Virus record (IMG/VR): IMGVR_UViG_3300010430_002165
Coordinates: 1-29,208 of that record
Length of the DNA: 29,208 nucleotides
DNA from: a virus
Reading direction: 5' to 3' (one strand)
A program made the position numbers and the translations under genes. How positions within the stretch are numbered: position 1 is the first letter of the stretch; each line of letters starts with the position of its first letter. Below are positions 7,244-12,421 of this stretch, one piece after another. The notes beneath the pieces are model-generated. The model was not told the origin of the DNA and searched no databases. It worked only from the letters and a program-made list of their open reading frames with translations.

Positions 7244-7578
7244 AATACTTTAATCCAAGTTCTACCATCGTCATATTTATTACGATATACAGTCTCTTCA
7301 TATATCTTAGTTACGACTCGCCATTCATCTGACACCCTTTCAACCTCTTCTACTTTTAAATTATAGACATCATCTGTTGGAAACTCTCCCGGTTCTCTTG
7401 ATGGATTTTTTGTAGATCTTTCTTTTGCGATCTTTATAAATTTATCATCTGATTTAAAAACATCAACCTTGAGAGAATATGTTCCCAACCCTCCGTATGT
7501 TTTATCCAAACATACCACATGCTCTGTTTTTGAGTTCCTTACATCCTCGACATACTTATTATATTCTTCTTCGTTCAT
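7231..7578 (-). CDS. Hypothetical protein, 115 aa, ends inside tRNA-Ser
   Basis: Starts MNEEEYNKYVEDVRNSKTEHVVCLDK. Charged, with a predicted beta-rich middle (DVFKSDDKFIKIAK, EWRVVTKIYEETVY) and no family I recognise. The ATG is 10 nt after the encoded CCA of tRNA-Val. The last codons and the TAA stop lie in the 5' acceptor and D region of tRNA-Ser(GCT), so 5' cleavage of that tRNA would remove the stop codon from the message. Confidence 0.7.
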   Translation of the reverse strand: MNEEEYNKYVEDVRNSKTEHVVCLDKTYGGLGTYSLKVDVFKSDDKFIKIAKERSTKNPSREPGEFPTDDVYNLKVEEVERVSDEWRVVTKIYEETVYRNKYDDGRTWIKVLEEW

Positions 7579-7588
7579 AATTAATCTT

Positions 7589-7663
7589 TGGTATAAGTGG
7601 AGGGACTCGAACCCCCAACATTCTGAATGTAAATCAGACGCTCTACCATTGAGCTACACTTAC
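7589..7663 (-). tRNA. tRNA-Val(TAC), CCA encoded
   Basis: Acceptor GTAAGTG/CACTTAT (G-U first pair), anticodon arm TCTGA-TTTACAT-TCAGA (TAC), T arm GGGGG/CCCTC with loop TTCGAGT, discriminator A, then templated CCA. Confidence 0.93.
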
Positions 7664-7673
7664 AGTTTTACGT

Positions 7674-7907
7674 TCATTTTATACTTGATCCGAATTTTTT
7701 ATTACTCTTAGCTGTCTCTGTGACATCTTCTACTGTTCTTGTTCCTTGACTGACCTTAATTACTTCCCATCCATCTTCCCAACTCTTATCACTTTTTTTG
7801 ATTTTGATGAATTTATTCAAAACCGCAAATTTACTAGGTATCCATGCTGTATGATGGTGTTTATTTCGCTTAAGAGCGCATTGTGTATATGTATCTTTCT
7901 TACTCAT
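7674..7907 (-). CDS. Hypothetical protein, 77 aa
   Basis: Start at ATG 7907 (MSKKDTYTQCALKRNKHHHTAW), 4 nt after the upstream stop; the longer frame from 7961 overlaps that gene. Contains a HHHTAWIPSKFA segment and WEDGWEVIKVSQGTRT. It resembles small basic proteins I have seen in tRNA-rich phage regions, but no function is known. It ends 10 nt before tRNA-Val. Confidence 0.7.
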   Translation of the reverse strand: MSKKDTYTQCALKRNKHHHTAWIPSKFAVLNKFIKIKKSDKSWEDGWEVIKVSQGTRTVEDVTETAKSNKKFGSSIK

Positions 7908-7911
7908 AAAT

Positions 7912-8100
7912 TTAATTCTTATCCCTGTCTGTGGTAATCCAAAAAATCTGCCAATCCTCATCGGGGGATTGTTCTTTCACATATTGTAGAAAAGCGTCAG
8001 CAGCTTTTTCACCACCCCACTGAACCTCATTTCTATACATATAGACCGCCAAATGATTATCGTCATCGGTCCAAAATCTACCTACTATATAATTCTTCAT
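7912..8100 (-). CDS. Hypothetical protein, 62 aa
   Basis: MKNYIVGRFWTDDDNHLAVYMYRNEVQWGG, then an acidic helix and WQIFWITTDRDKN. A small acidic, tryptophan-rich soluble protein of unknown function. It starts 16 nt after the encoded CCA of tRNA-Ser(TGA) and is followed by the 77-aa gene. Confidence 0.65.
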   Translation of the reverse strand: MKNYIVGRFWTDDDNHLAVYMYRNEVQWGGEKAADAFLQYVKEQSPDEDWQIFWITTDRDKN

Positions 8101-8116
8101 AATTTATTTTAAATTC

Positions 8117-8203
8117 TGGCGGGTAGTGAAGGAATTGAACCCTTACCGCTCATCACGATAGCCGAGAGTTCAAATCTCGTTTGACACCTTGCCGCCACCA
8201 CCC
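8117..8203 (-). tRNA. tRNA-Ser(TGA), CCA encoded
   Basis: Acceptor GGGTGGT/ACTACCC, anticodon arm CGAGA-TTTGAAC-TCTCG (TGA), long variable arm (GCTATCGTGATGAGC), T loop TTCAATT, discriminator G, templated CCA. One A-C mismatch in the T stem. Confidence 0.9.
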
Positions 8204-8209
8204 GTAGTT

Positions 8210-8545
8210 TTATCTAATCATTTTTCTTACATTGGGGCTGACTTTAACCCCTCTCTTATCACAAACATCTACATACCTTTCAGCATAAAATTTATAGTTT
8301 GTATAATACAAAATCTCGGACCATAACTCTCCAAATATTAAATTCTCATCACCATCATCTCTTAAAAGATCTCTAAACTCTTCACAATCTGTGCAAGTTT
8401 TAAACGTAGACCATGATCCTTCCCAACAACCCGAGAAGTAATGATACATCTCCTTGTAGAAGATGACACCGCCACACTCACAACACTTGTGAGGTTTTCT
8501 GGAAACTCTTGTTTTTGATGTATATGCTACAGGTCCGTCGCTCAT
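8210..8545 (-). CDS. Zinc-ribbon-like protein, 111 aa
   Basis: Starts MSDGPVAYTSKTRVSRKPHKCCECGG. CxxC pairs at CCECGG and CTDC, separated by an aromatic stretch (MYHYFSGCWEGSW), suggest one zinc site. The C-terminal half is helical with many Tyr residues. It has its own promoter, with the -10 box 6 nt before the ATG (leaderless). It may bind nucleic acid; this is inferred only from the zinc site. Confidence 0.7.
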   Translation of the reverse strand: MSDGPVAYTSKTRVSRKPHKCCECGGVIFYKEMYHYFSGCWEGSWSTFKTCTDCEEFRDLLRDDGDENLIFGELWSEILYYTNYKFYAERYVDVCDKRGVKVSPNVRKMIR

Positions 8546-8551
8546 ACCCAG

Positions 8552-8579
8552 AGTATATCCGGGTTTTAATTAATGTCAA
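8552..8579 (-). promoter_or_regulatory. Sigma70-type promoter with TTAATTAAAACCC spacer
   Basis: TTGACA, 16-nt spacer, TATACT (8552-8557), then 6 nt to ATG 8545. The TGA in TTGACA is the stop codon of the upstream gene. The spacer matches that of the tRNA promoter at 15078 and the elements at 11940 and 12160. Confidence 0.75.
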
Positions 8580-8788
8580 TCGAAAATATCACGAATCCAG
8601 CTAACCTCTGGGAGATCTTCCGTATTCTTATCCGCCCTTTTTAAAGCATTGACAATCTCACTATCTGTGAACAGTAGGGATTTTTCTTCTCCATCTGGAA
8701 ATTCAACTCTCAGATGATTATACTTCTTAGCTGCTGCCCAATGTGGTTGGGTGTTTTCTACTACTGTTAAGTCTCCTAGTCTACTCAT
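8576..8788 (-). CDS. Hypothetical protein, 70 aa
   Basis: Start set at ATG 8788 (MSRLGDLTVVENTQPHWAAAKK); the longer frame from 8851 runs back through tRNA-Gln. An ACTAAATA octamer lies 8 nt upstream (8797-8804). HLRVEFPDGEEKSLLFTDSEI suggests a small beta fold followed by helix. Its TGA stop is inside the -35 box of the next gene. Function unknown. Confidence 0.65.
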   Translation of the reverse strand: MSRLGDLTVVENTQPHWAAAKKYNHLRVEFPDGEEKSLLFTDSEIVNALKRADKNTEDLPEVSWIRDIFD

Positions 8789-8809
8789 ATCAATACTATT
8801 TAGTAAATT

Positions 8810-8884
8810 TGGCAGGGAATGAGAGAATCGAACTCTCGTTGATCGGATCAAAACCGATAGTAATAACCATTATACGAATTCCCA
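8810..8884 (-). tRNA. tRNA-Gln(TTG), CCA encoded
   Basis: Acceptor TGGGAAT/ATTCCCT with a U-U first pair; weak 1:72 pairing is a known Gln feature (U1-A72). Anticodon arm ATCGG-TTTTGAT-CCGAT (TTG), T stem GAGAG/CTCTC, discriminator G, templated CCA. Confidence 0.9.
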
Positions 8885-8886
8885 GT

Positions 8887-8974
8887 TGGGGTGATTGACG
8901 GGACTTGAACCCGCAAGCATTTTCATGCGTCAGATTCACAATCTGAGATGTTTACCAATTCCATCACAACCACC
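8887..8974 (-). tRNA. tRNA-His(GTG), CCA encoded, long variable arm
   Basis: Acceptor GTGGTTG/CAATCAC with G-1 opposite C73, the His identity pair. Anticodon arm TCAGA-TTGTGAA-TCTGA (GTG). D arm GATG...CATC has the loop GAATTGGTAAA, like Leu tRNAs. The variable region has a 4-bp stem (GCAT-GAAA-ATGC), unusual for His. Templated CCA abuts the next tRNA. Confidence 0.88.
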
Positions 8975-8986
8975 ATTATATACCTT

Positions 8987-9187
8987 TCATAATTTTTCTA
9001 CTTTACCTTTCACGAACAAATAGTTTGCCCAATGACAGAACTTCACCCATCTGGTAGGTTCACAGTAATAATATGATTCAATTTCTGGATCTAGTTCGAC
9101 TGTCCATTTCTTATCAAGTTTATGTGAATTAGGATTTACTTCAACCTTTTCAATTTGAAATTCTATGATGGGTATTTCTTTCTTCAT
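8987..9187 (-). CDS. Hypothetical protein, 66 aa
   Basis: Start at ATG 9187 (MKKEIPIIEFQIEKVEVNPN), separated by one base from the discriminator of tRNA-Asp, so excision of that tRNA would leave an essentially leaderless message. Beta-rich sequence with YYYCEPTRWVKFCHW (two cysteines, several aromatics). The longer frame from 9247 crosses the tRNA. Ends 12 nt before tRNA-His. Function unknown. Confidence 0.65.
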   Translation of the reverse strand: MKKEIPIIEFQIEKVEVNPNSHKLDKKWTVELDPEIESYYYCEPTRWVKFCHWANYLFVKGKVEKL

Positions 9188-9188
9188 G

Positions 9189-9261
9189 CGGAACGTGGGA
9201 GAATTGAACTCCCATAAACAGCTTGACAAGCTGCCGTAATGAACCATTATACTAACGTTCC
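9189..9261 (-). tRNA. tRNA-Asp(GTC)
   Basis: Perfect acceptor GGAACGT/ACGTTCC, anticodon loop TTGTCAA (GTC), T stem GGGAG/CTCCC, discriminator G. Trailer CAT: its C is followed directly by the ATG of the next gene. CCA not encoded. Confidence 0.92.
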
Positions 9262-9266
9262 TAAAT

Positions 9267-9476
9267 TTATTCTAATTCCAGCGCACCATCTTCTATTAAT
9301 TCTAAAGCAAACTCATATTGGATTTCTATTTCACAACCTATTTGAGATTTAAATATATCACCGGATAGGCAATCACTTCTATACATTTCATAGAGAAGAG
9401 TCCAATACTCCCCAAGTTCTGTTCCTTCATAGTTTGCGAAGTCGTCTAATTTATCTGCTTTTTCTATAGTTGTCAT
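9267..9476 (-). CDS. Hypothetical protein, 69 aa
   Basis: Start at ATG 9476 (MTTIEKADKLDDFANYEGTEL), 3 nt after the tRNA-Phe discriminator. Acidic and helical, with two cysteines (SDCLSGD, QIGCEIE) and end FALELIEDGALELE. The longer frame from 9521 runs back into tRNA-Phe. Ends 5 nt before tRNA-Asp. Unknown function. Confidence 0.65.
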   Translation of the reverse strand: MTTIEKADKLDDFANYEGTELGEYWTLLYEMYRSDCLSGDIFKSQIGCEIEIQYEFALELIEDGALELE

Positions 9477-9479
9477 ATG

Positions 9480-9553
9480 TCCCAAGTGTCGGAATCGAAC
9501 CGACCTACTTCTGATCTTCAATCAGACGCTTGAACCAACTCAGCTACCAAGGG
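9480..9553 (-). tRNA. tRNA-Phe(GAA), acceptor stem with mismatches
   Basis: Anticodon arm TCTGA-TTGAAGA-TCAGA (GAA), T arm GTCGG-TTCGATT-CCGAC and D arm GCT/AGC are clear; discriminator A, trailer CAT. The acceptor CCCTTGG/ACTTGGG has U-U at 4:69 and 5:68 and G-A at 7:66. It may be decaying, edited, or tolerated. Confidence 0.75.
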
Positions 9554-9570
9554 GTTCTATACATTATAAG

Positions 9571-9653
9571 TGGGGGTGGTGGGAGTCGAACCCACAAGCC
9601 GATTAAAGCGCAGCATTCTAAGTGCTGTGTGTTTACCGTTTCACCACACCCCC
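9571..9653 (-). tRNA. tRNA-Leu(TAG)
   Basis: Acceptor GGGGGTG/CACCCCC, anticodon arm CAGCA-CTTAGAA-TGCTG (TAG), long variable arm, T stem GTGGG/CCCAC, discriminator A. Trailer CTT, CCA not encoded. Its 5' 21 nt overlap the end of the upstream protein gene. Confidence 0.92.
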
Positions 9654-9869
9654 TATATTTTGTTTAATAATTGCTTCCATTACTTCCCTATCAATTTCCT
9701 TTTGAATCTCTCTACTCATTGTAGCAGCTAACATATCCTCTATACAAGAATAAGTTATTGGAATATACGGACCATAGATAATACCACTAGATTTTATAGG
9801 TAATGTGGTTGGCAAACTTGGTGCAGCCAAGAATCCTAATAAACTCCCTATAAATCCTCTTCTTTTCAT
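9633..9869 (-). CDS. Small Tat-like protein with two capsid-like motifs; ends in tRNA-Leu
   Basis: 78 residues. MKRRGFIGSLLGFLAAP resembles a twin-arginine signal (RRGFIG then a hydrophobic stretch). Residues about 29-38, GIIYGPYIPI, match GIIYCPYIPI of the gp23-type protein in this window at 9 of 10. Later EIQKEIDREVM resembles its EIQAEIDREVV segment, but the two occur in the opposite order. The start is 9 nt after the tRNA-Ala discriminator. The last 21 nt, with the TAA stop, lie inside tRNA-Leu. The capsid-like segments may be remnants or a functional mimic. Whether it is exported is unknown. Confidence 0.65.
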   Translation of the reverse strand: MKRRGFIGSLLGFLAAPSLPTTLPIKSSGIIYGPYIPITYSCIEDMLAATMSREIQKEIDREVMEAIIKQNIGGVVKR

Positions 9870-9878
9870 AATCTTATG

Positions 9879-9950
9879 TGGAGCTATTCGGATTCGAACC
9901 GAAAATCGACTGCTTGCAAAGCAGGTGCATTACCGTTATGCTATAACCCC
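9879..9950 (-). tRNA. tRNA-Ala(TGC)
   Basis: Acceptor GGGGTTA/TAGCTCC with G-U pairs, anticodon loop TTTGCAA (TGC), T stem TTCGG/CCGAA, discriminator A, trailer CAT. CCA not encoded. Four bases separate it from tRNA-Arg. Confidence 0.9.
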
Positions 9951-9954
9951 TAAG

Positions 9955-10026
9955 TGGGTCATAGAGGAATCGAACCTCTCTTACTTCGTTCGTAGCGAAG
10001 TGTTATATCCACTCTACTAACAACCC
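9955..10026 (-). tRNA. tRNA-Arg(ACG)
   Basis: Acceptor GGGTTGT/ATGACCC, anticodon arm CTTCG-CTACGAA-CGAAG (ACG; A34 would need deamination to inosine), T stem AGAGG/CCTCT, discriminator A, trailer CTT. CCA not encoded. Confidence 0.92.
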
Positions 10027-10029
10027 ATC

Positions 10030-10353
10030 TTAATATCCACTCATTAAACTACTAGCTACTGATCTAAAAGATTCAGCTTTAATTCGGTTATCCCTTTCTA
10101 TAACAAATCTTCTATCCACTTCATCTTGAAAATCTTTCATACTGTCGAAAGTGGCAATTCGATCATAATCAACAAATATATCTTTACTCTGATTATCTTT
10201 GTAATGCCACTGTCTAGTTAAATTATCTGCAAAGATACTCATCTCTTCCATAGAAGCGTCACGGATCACAAATTTAGGCTGTTTTCCTAAAGCAAATTGC
10301 TTACTATTACGGTATACCATCCAATCACATCTATACTCTTTTTCGTCTTCCAT
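10030..10353 (-). CDS. Hypothetical protein, 107 aa
   Basis: MEDEKEYRCDWMVYRNSKQF; mixed alpha/beta, highly charged, ending SFRSVASSLMSGY. The ATG is 4 nt after the tRNA-Ile(GAT) discriminator, and the TAA stop is 3 nt before tRNA-Arg, so it fills the space between two tRNAs. No family recognised. Confidence 0.68.
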   Translation of the reverse strand: MEDEKEYRCDWMVYRNSKQFALGKQPKFVIRDASMEEMSIFADNLTRQWHYKDNQSKDIFVDYDRIATFDSMKDFQDEVDRRFVIERDNRIKAESFRSVASSLMSGY

Positions 10354-10357
10354 TACG

Positions 10358-10431
10358 TTGTCCCTGTAAGACTCGAACTTACGACTTCAACCTTATCAAG
10401 ATTGCGCTCTAACCAACTGAGCTAAGGGACA
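10358..10431 (-). tRNA. tRNA-Ile(GAT)
   Basis: Perfect acceptor TGTCCCT/AGGGACA, anticodon arm CAATC-TTGATAA-GGTTG (GAT), T stem GTAAG/CTTAC, discriminator A, trailer CGT. CCA not encoded. Confidence 0.92.
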
Positions 10432-10440
10432 TTTTCTACG

Positions 10441-10513
10441 AGCCGCAGGAGGGACTCGAACCCCCAACCTGATGCTTACAAAGCAACTGCTCTACCATTA
10501 AAGCTACTACGGC
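10441..10513 (-). tRNA. tRNA-Thr(TGT)
   Basis: Acceptor GCCGTAG/CTGCGGC, anticodon loop TTTGTAA (TGT) with one T-T mismatch in the stem, T arm GGGGG-TTCGAGT-CCCTC. Discriminator U is unusual for bacterial Thr (normally A). Trailer CGT, no CCA. Confidence 0.88.
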
Positions 10514-10517
10514 ATTT

Positions 10518-10706
10518 TCATCTAACTATAAAATACATAACTCCAAAGTATATCATCCAAATGGATGGTGTCAATACCAAGAAACATATAACTTGGAAAA
10601 CTCCTGCGAACCAACCGTCATCATTTATCAATGAAAAGAAACAAATAATAGTGAGTATTGTTTGTAGAATATAAGGTATTATAATTGGGTGAAATGTTAT
10701 TGTCAT
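10518..10706 (-). CDS. Small two-TM membrane protein, 62 aa
   Basis: MTITFHPIIIPYILQTILTI then FFSLINDDGWFAG then a second hydrophobic segment ending MYFIVR. Two membrane helices with a short polar loop containing DDGW. It lies 8 nt after the stop of the 69-aa gene and 4 nt before tRNA-Thr. Function unknown; size alone would allow an envelope-acting or exclusion role. Confidence 0.65.
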   Translation of the reverse strand: MTITFHPIIIPYILQTILTIICFFSLINDDGWFAGVFQVICFLVLTPSIWMIYFGVMYFIVR

Positions 10707-10714
10707 ATTTTAGT

Positions 10715-10924
10715 TTAATTTACACAAACTGCGTTGAATTTTTCATCTTCATCTAACTCATGTCTGAATTCTCGATCAGAGAAGATACCGGAACTAGGTG
10801 AATAATGAACAGGCTCATAACTATTACCCTCATCATCTGATGAAGTTACCACTAAAGCTTGCGACATCTCTGGATTTTCCACTACGAACTCTTGTAAGTT
10901 TTTTACATAAATTTCTAACGTCAT
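10715..10924 (-). CDS. Conserved-looking phage protein, 69 aa
   Basis: MTLEIYVKNLQEFVVENPEM, then ALVVTSSDDEGNSYEPVHYSPS and ending EKFNAVCVN. The DDEGN-(x)n-VxYxP-(x)n-NAVCxN layout recurs in small phage proteins as I recall, function unknown. The A of the ATG is also the last A of the CCA end of the tRNA-like RNA immediately upstream (TGG on the plus strand at 10924-10926). Confidence 0.75.
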   Translation of the reverse strand: MTLEIYVKNLQEFVVENPEMSQALVVTSSDDEGNSYEPVHYSPSSGIFSDREFRHELDEDEKFNAVCVN

Positions 10925-10996
10925 GGCCGGAAGGGTAGGTAACGAGCCTACATTTTGTCGGGGGACACCGACAGTCTTACATTAGATGACCAACCG
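10924..10996 (-). tRNA. tRNA-like RNA with 8-nt anticodon loop, CCA encoded
   Basis: Fills a slot between tRNA-Gly and a protein gene. T arm GTAGG-CTCGTTA-CCTAC, acceptor CGGTTGG/CCTTCCG with U-U at 4:69 and 5:68, discriminator G and templated CCA. Anticodon stem TGTCG/CGACA encloses GTGTCCCC, 8 nt instead of 7. The D arm is reduced (TCT-AATGTA-AGA) without GG, and the T loop lacks the usual TTC. It may be a decaying tRNA, a shifty tRNA, or a tRNA mimic. Amino acid cannot be assigned. Confidence 0.55.
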
Positions 10997-11000
10997 TATG

Positions 11001-11072
11001 AGCAGGTGGAGGGAATCGAACCCTCATCAAAAGATTGGAAATCTCTTATATTAACCATTATACGACACCTGC
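11001..11072 (-). tRNA. tRNA-Gly(TCC)
   Basis: Perfect acceptor GCAGGTG/CACCTGC, anticodon arm AGAGA-TTTCCAA-TCTTT (TCC), T stem GAGGG/CCCTC, discriminator U (the Gly identity base), trailer CAT. CCA not encoded. Confidence 0.92.
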
Positions 11073-11262
11073 TAATGTTCAGACACGCAGAAGTTATCTG
11101 CCATATCTGAGTTTATTCTATACTATGTTGCAACATAGTCAAGCTAAGAATCGAGCCTTTCCCTCTCGGGTATGGATTGCCTTCACATTGCGATGCTGTT
11201 ATAGGACTCACGGAGTTTCCTCCCGCCACCCCCCACCCATTACAAGGGGACACGAAGTTGTT
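11073..11262 (-). ncRNA. Gene-free stretch with stacked hairpins, possible structured RNA
   Basis: 190 nt between the 93-aa gene and tRNA-Gly with no plausible frame. On the minus strand: GGAG-GAAA-CTCC and CCC-GAGA-GGG GNRA-capped hairpins; an 18-nt palindrome (11122-11139, ACTATGTTGCAACATAGT); and a two-tier hairpin TCAGA/TCTGA enclosing GCAGA-TAACT-TCTGC next to tRNA-Gly. The packing of stems suggests a stable RNA co-transcribed with the tRNAs. No family recognised. Confidence 0.45.
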
Positions 11263-11544
11263 TTACACTAGTTTATGACCTCCATTCACATCATCTACGA
11301 TCTTTACTCCGGGAACAAAGGTTAGAGCCTCTGCAACATGGTCCCATTGTTGGGTAGTAACTTGCACTACACAGCCTCCCGGAACTTCCATAGCCTTTGC
11401 TGACTTCATCCAGCCTTGCGCCTTAGACGATGCTTTACAGAGCAATGTGAACATATCACCATTACCCACTACGTTGATGTCAGAGACTTTCTCTACTGCA
11501 TCCTCTACACTTTGCACATCTAGTGCTTTTGCTTCATTACTCAT
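11263..11544 (-). CDS. Conserved-looking phage protein, 93 aa
   Basis: MSNEAKALDVQSVEDAVEKV, then GDMFTLLCKASSKAQGWMKS and GGCVVQVTTQQWDHVAEALT. Proteins with the KASS..GWMKSTKAM..VVQVTTQQ pattern are frequent in phage genomes as I recall, without known function. Probably a compact alpha/beta fold. It starts 17 nt after tRNA-Lys, with a TATAAATT sequence directly before the ATG. Confidence 0.78.
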   Translation of the reverse strand: MSNEAKALDVQSVEDAVEKVSDINVVGNGDMFTLLCKASSKAQGWMKSAKAMEVPGGCVVQVTTQQWDHVAEALTFVPGVKIVDDVNGGHKLV

Positions 11545-11561
11545 AATTTATAATTTTAAGG

Positions 11562-11634
11562 TGGGATCGGCGGGGTTCGAACCCGCGACCTTGAAGTTAA
11601 AAGCTTCTTGCTCTACCAACTGAGCTACAATCCC
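11562..11634 (-). tRNA. tRNA-Lys(TTT)
   Basis: Acceptor GGGATTG/CGATCCC, D stem GCTC/GAGC, anticodon loop CTTTTAA (TTT), T stem GCGGG/CCCGC, discriminator A, trailer CCT. CCA not encoded. Confidence 0.93.
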
Positions 11635-11659
11635 TAAAGACTCACCCCGAATTACGCTT

Positions 11660-11923
11660 TCAAGAAGAGGCGCGGGGTGACATAATCATTCTATTTGGGC
11701 TAAATTCTCTATACCCAGCTTCTTCACTATCAAATCTAATTTGTTTTCCACAATCTAAACAAACCACATCTAACCAATAACTATCGGCAGTTGGATCGTA
11801 ATTACCTGTATTCGATCCATACTTAGAATTATGGTTTTTATGAACACATTTTTCACGGATTTTTGCGAGTTTTCTGTAAAATTTAGATATCTTTTTTTCG
11901 TATTTTATTATTTCTGGGTTCAT
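11660..11923 (-). CDS. Small zinc-finger-like protein, 87 aa
   Basis: The N-terminal basic helix (MNPEIIKYEKKISKFYRKL) is followed by CVHKNH and CLDC, a possible C-H/C-C zinc site, and ends RMIMSPRASS. Start chosen at ATG 11923. A nearer ATG (11933, 6 nt after the -10 box) opens only a 16-codon frame (MITNEPRN...) in another frame. The promoter and first bases are a near copy of those of the upstream gene. Could be a small regulator; unproven. Confidence 0.65.
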   Translation of the reverse strand: MNPEIIKYEKKISKFYRKLAKIREKCVHKNHNSKYGSNTGNYDPTADSYWLDVVCLDCGKQIRFDSEEAGYREFSPNRMIMSPRASS

Positions 11924-11939
11924 TTGTTATCATGTGGTT

Positions 11940-11965
11940 ACTATATCTGGGTTTTAATTAATTAC
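11940..11965 (-). promoter_or_regulatory. Promoter-like element, TTAATTAAAACCC motif with TATAGT
   Basis: The minus strand carries TTAATTAAAACCCAGA then TATAGT, the same spacer and -10 as at 12160 and 15078, but no good TTGACA at -35. The conserved spacer may itself be read by a phage factor. Confidence 0.5.
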
Positions 11966-12153
11966 ATTTTCCCAACATCCATCAGTTCTAGAATTTCTTC
12001 ATCAGAATATTCACCATTAGCACATTTAAGGAGATGCTCATTTAATGTATCAGAACATTCAAATACCACATCTCCATTATCTATTAATGGTTGAATATGT
12101 TCGGCCCATGCTTTATCGTGGGCTTTTCTAAACTCTGTCTCATTTGTTATCAT
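11962..12153 (-). CDS. Hypothetical protein, 63 aa
   Basis: MITNETEFRKAHDKAWAEHI, acidic and helical, with two cysteines (FECSDTL, LKCANGE) and end EILELMDVGKM. The -10 box lies 6 nt before the ATG, so the message should be leaderless. Unknown function. Confidence 0.65.
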   Translation of the reverse strand: MITNETEFRKAHDKAWAEHIQPLIDNGDVVFECSDTLNEHLLKCANGEYSDEEILELMDVGKM

Positions 12154-12159
12154 GTGAAT

Positions 12160-12187
12160 ACTATATCTGGGTTTTAATTAATCAATT
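12160..12187 (-). promoter_or_regulatory. Promoter-like element duplicating that at 11940
   Basis: Same TTAATTAAAACCCAGA-TATAGT core as 11940, followed by 6 nt and ATG 12153. The -35 is poor (AATTGA at the 16-nt spacing). The similarity extends past the promoter into the first coding bases (ATGATAACAAATGA). Confidence 0.5.
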
Positions 12188-12221
12188 TTCCACGAAGGAT
12201 GTGCTGTTAAATCAAAACCTA

Positions 12222-12298
12222 TGGTCTACCGTTAGGGAATCGAACCCTACTAATCGTGATCCCAAATCACGCGCCTCACCAGTCAATGCCTACGGAAG
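12222..12298 (-). tRNA. tRNA-Pro(TGG), CCA encoded
   Basis: Anticodon arm CGTGA-TTTGGGA-TCACG (TGG), T stem TAGGG/CCCTA, C1-G72 and A73 as in Pro tRNAs, templated CCA. Acceptor CTTCCGT/ACGGTAG has one U-U mismatch at 3:70. Confidence 0.88.
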
Positions 12299-12344
12299 AT
12301 ATTAACACAATTATTTCATGTCGCTGTGTAATGACGACATTATG

Positions 12345-12416
12345 CTCTCAAGGTACGACTCGAACGTACAACCTAGAAGTTAACAGCTTCCCGCTCTACC
12401 ATTGAGCTACTTGAGA
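12345..12416 (-). tRNA. tRNA-Asn(GTT)
   Basis: Perfect acceptor TCTCAAG/CTTGAGA, anticodon arm GGAAG-CTGTTAA-CTTCT (GTT), T stem GTACG/CGTAC, discriminator G, trailer CAT. CCA not encoded. Confidence 0.93.
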
Positions 12417-12421
12417 TTTGA

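Noticed and set aside
7469-7711. Plus-strand frame of 80 codons across tRNA-Val
   Set aside because: It is the complement of a tRNA and a minus-strand gene; the same holds for the plus frames at 9805-10020, 11035-11271 and 11831-12094.
11073-11262. RNase P RNA
   Set aside because: Only the GGAGGAAA-like string is similar; it folds as a local hairpin and the required distal conserved element is missing.
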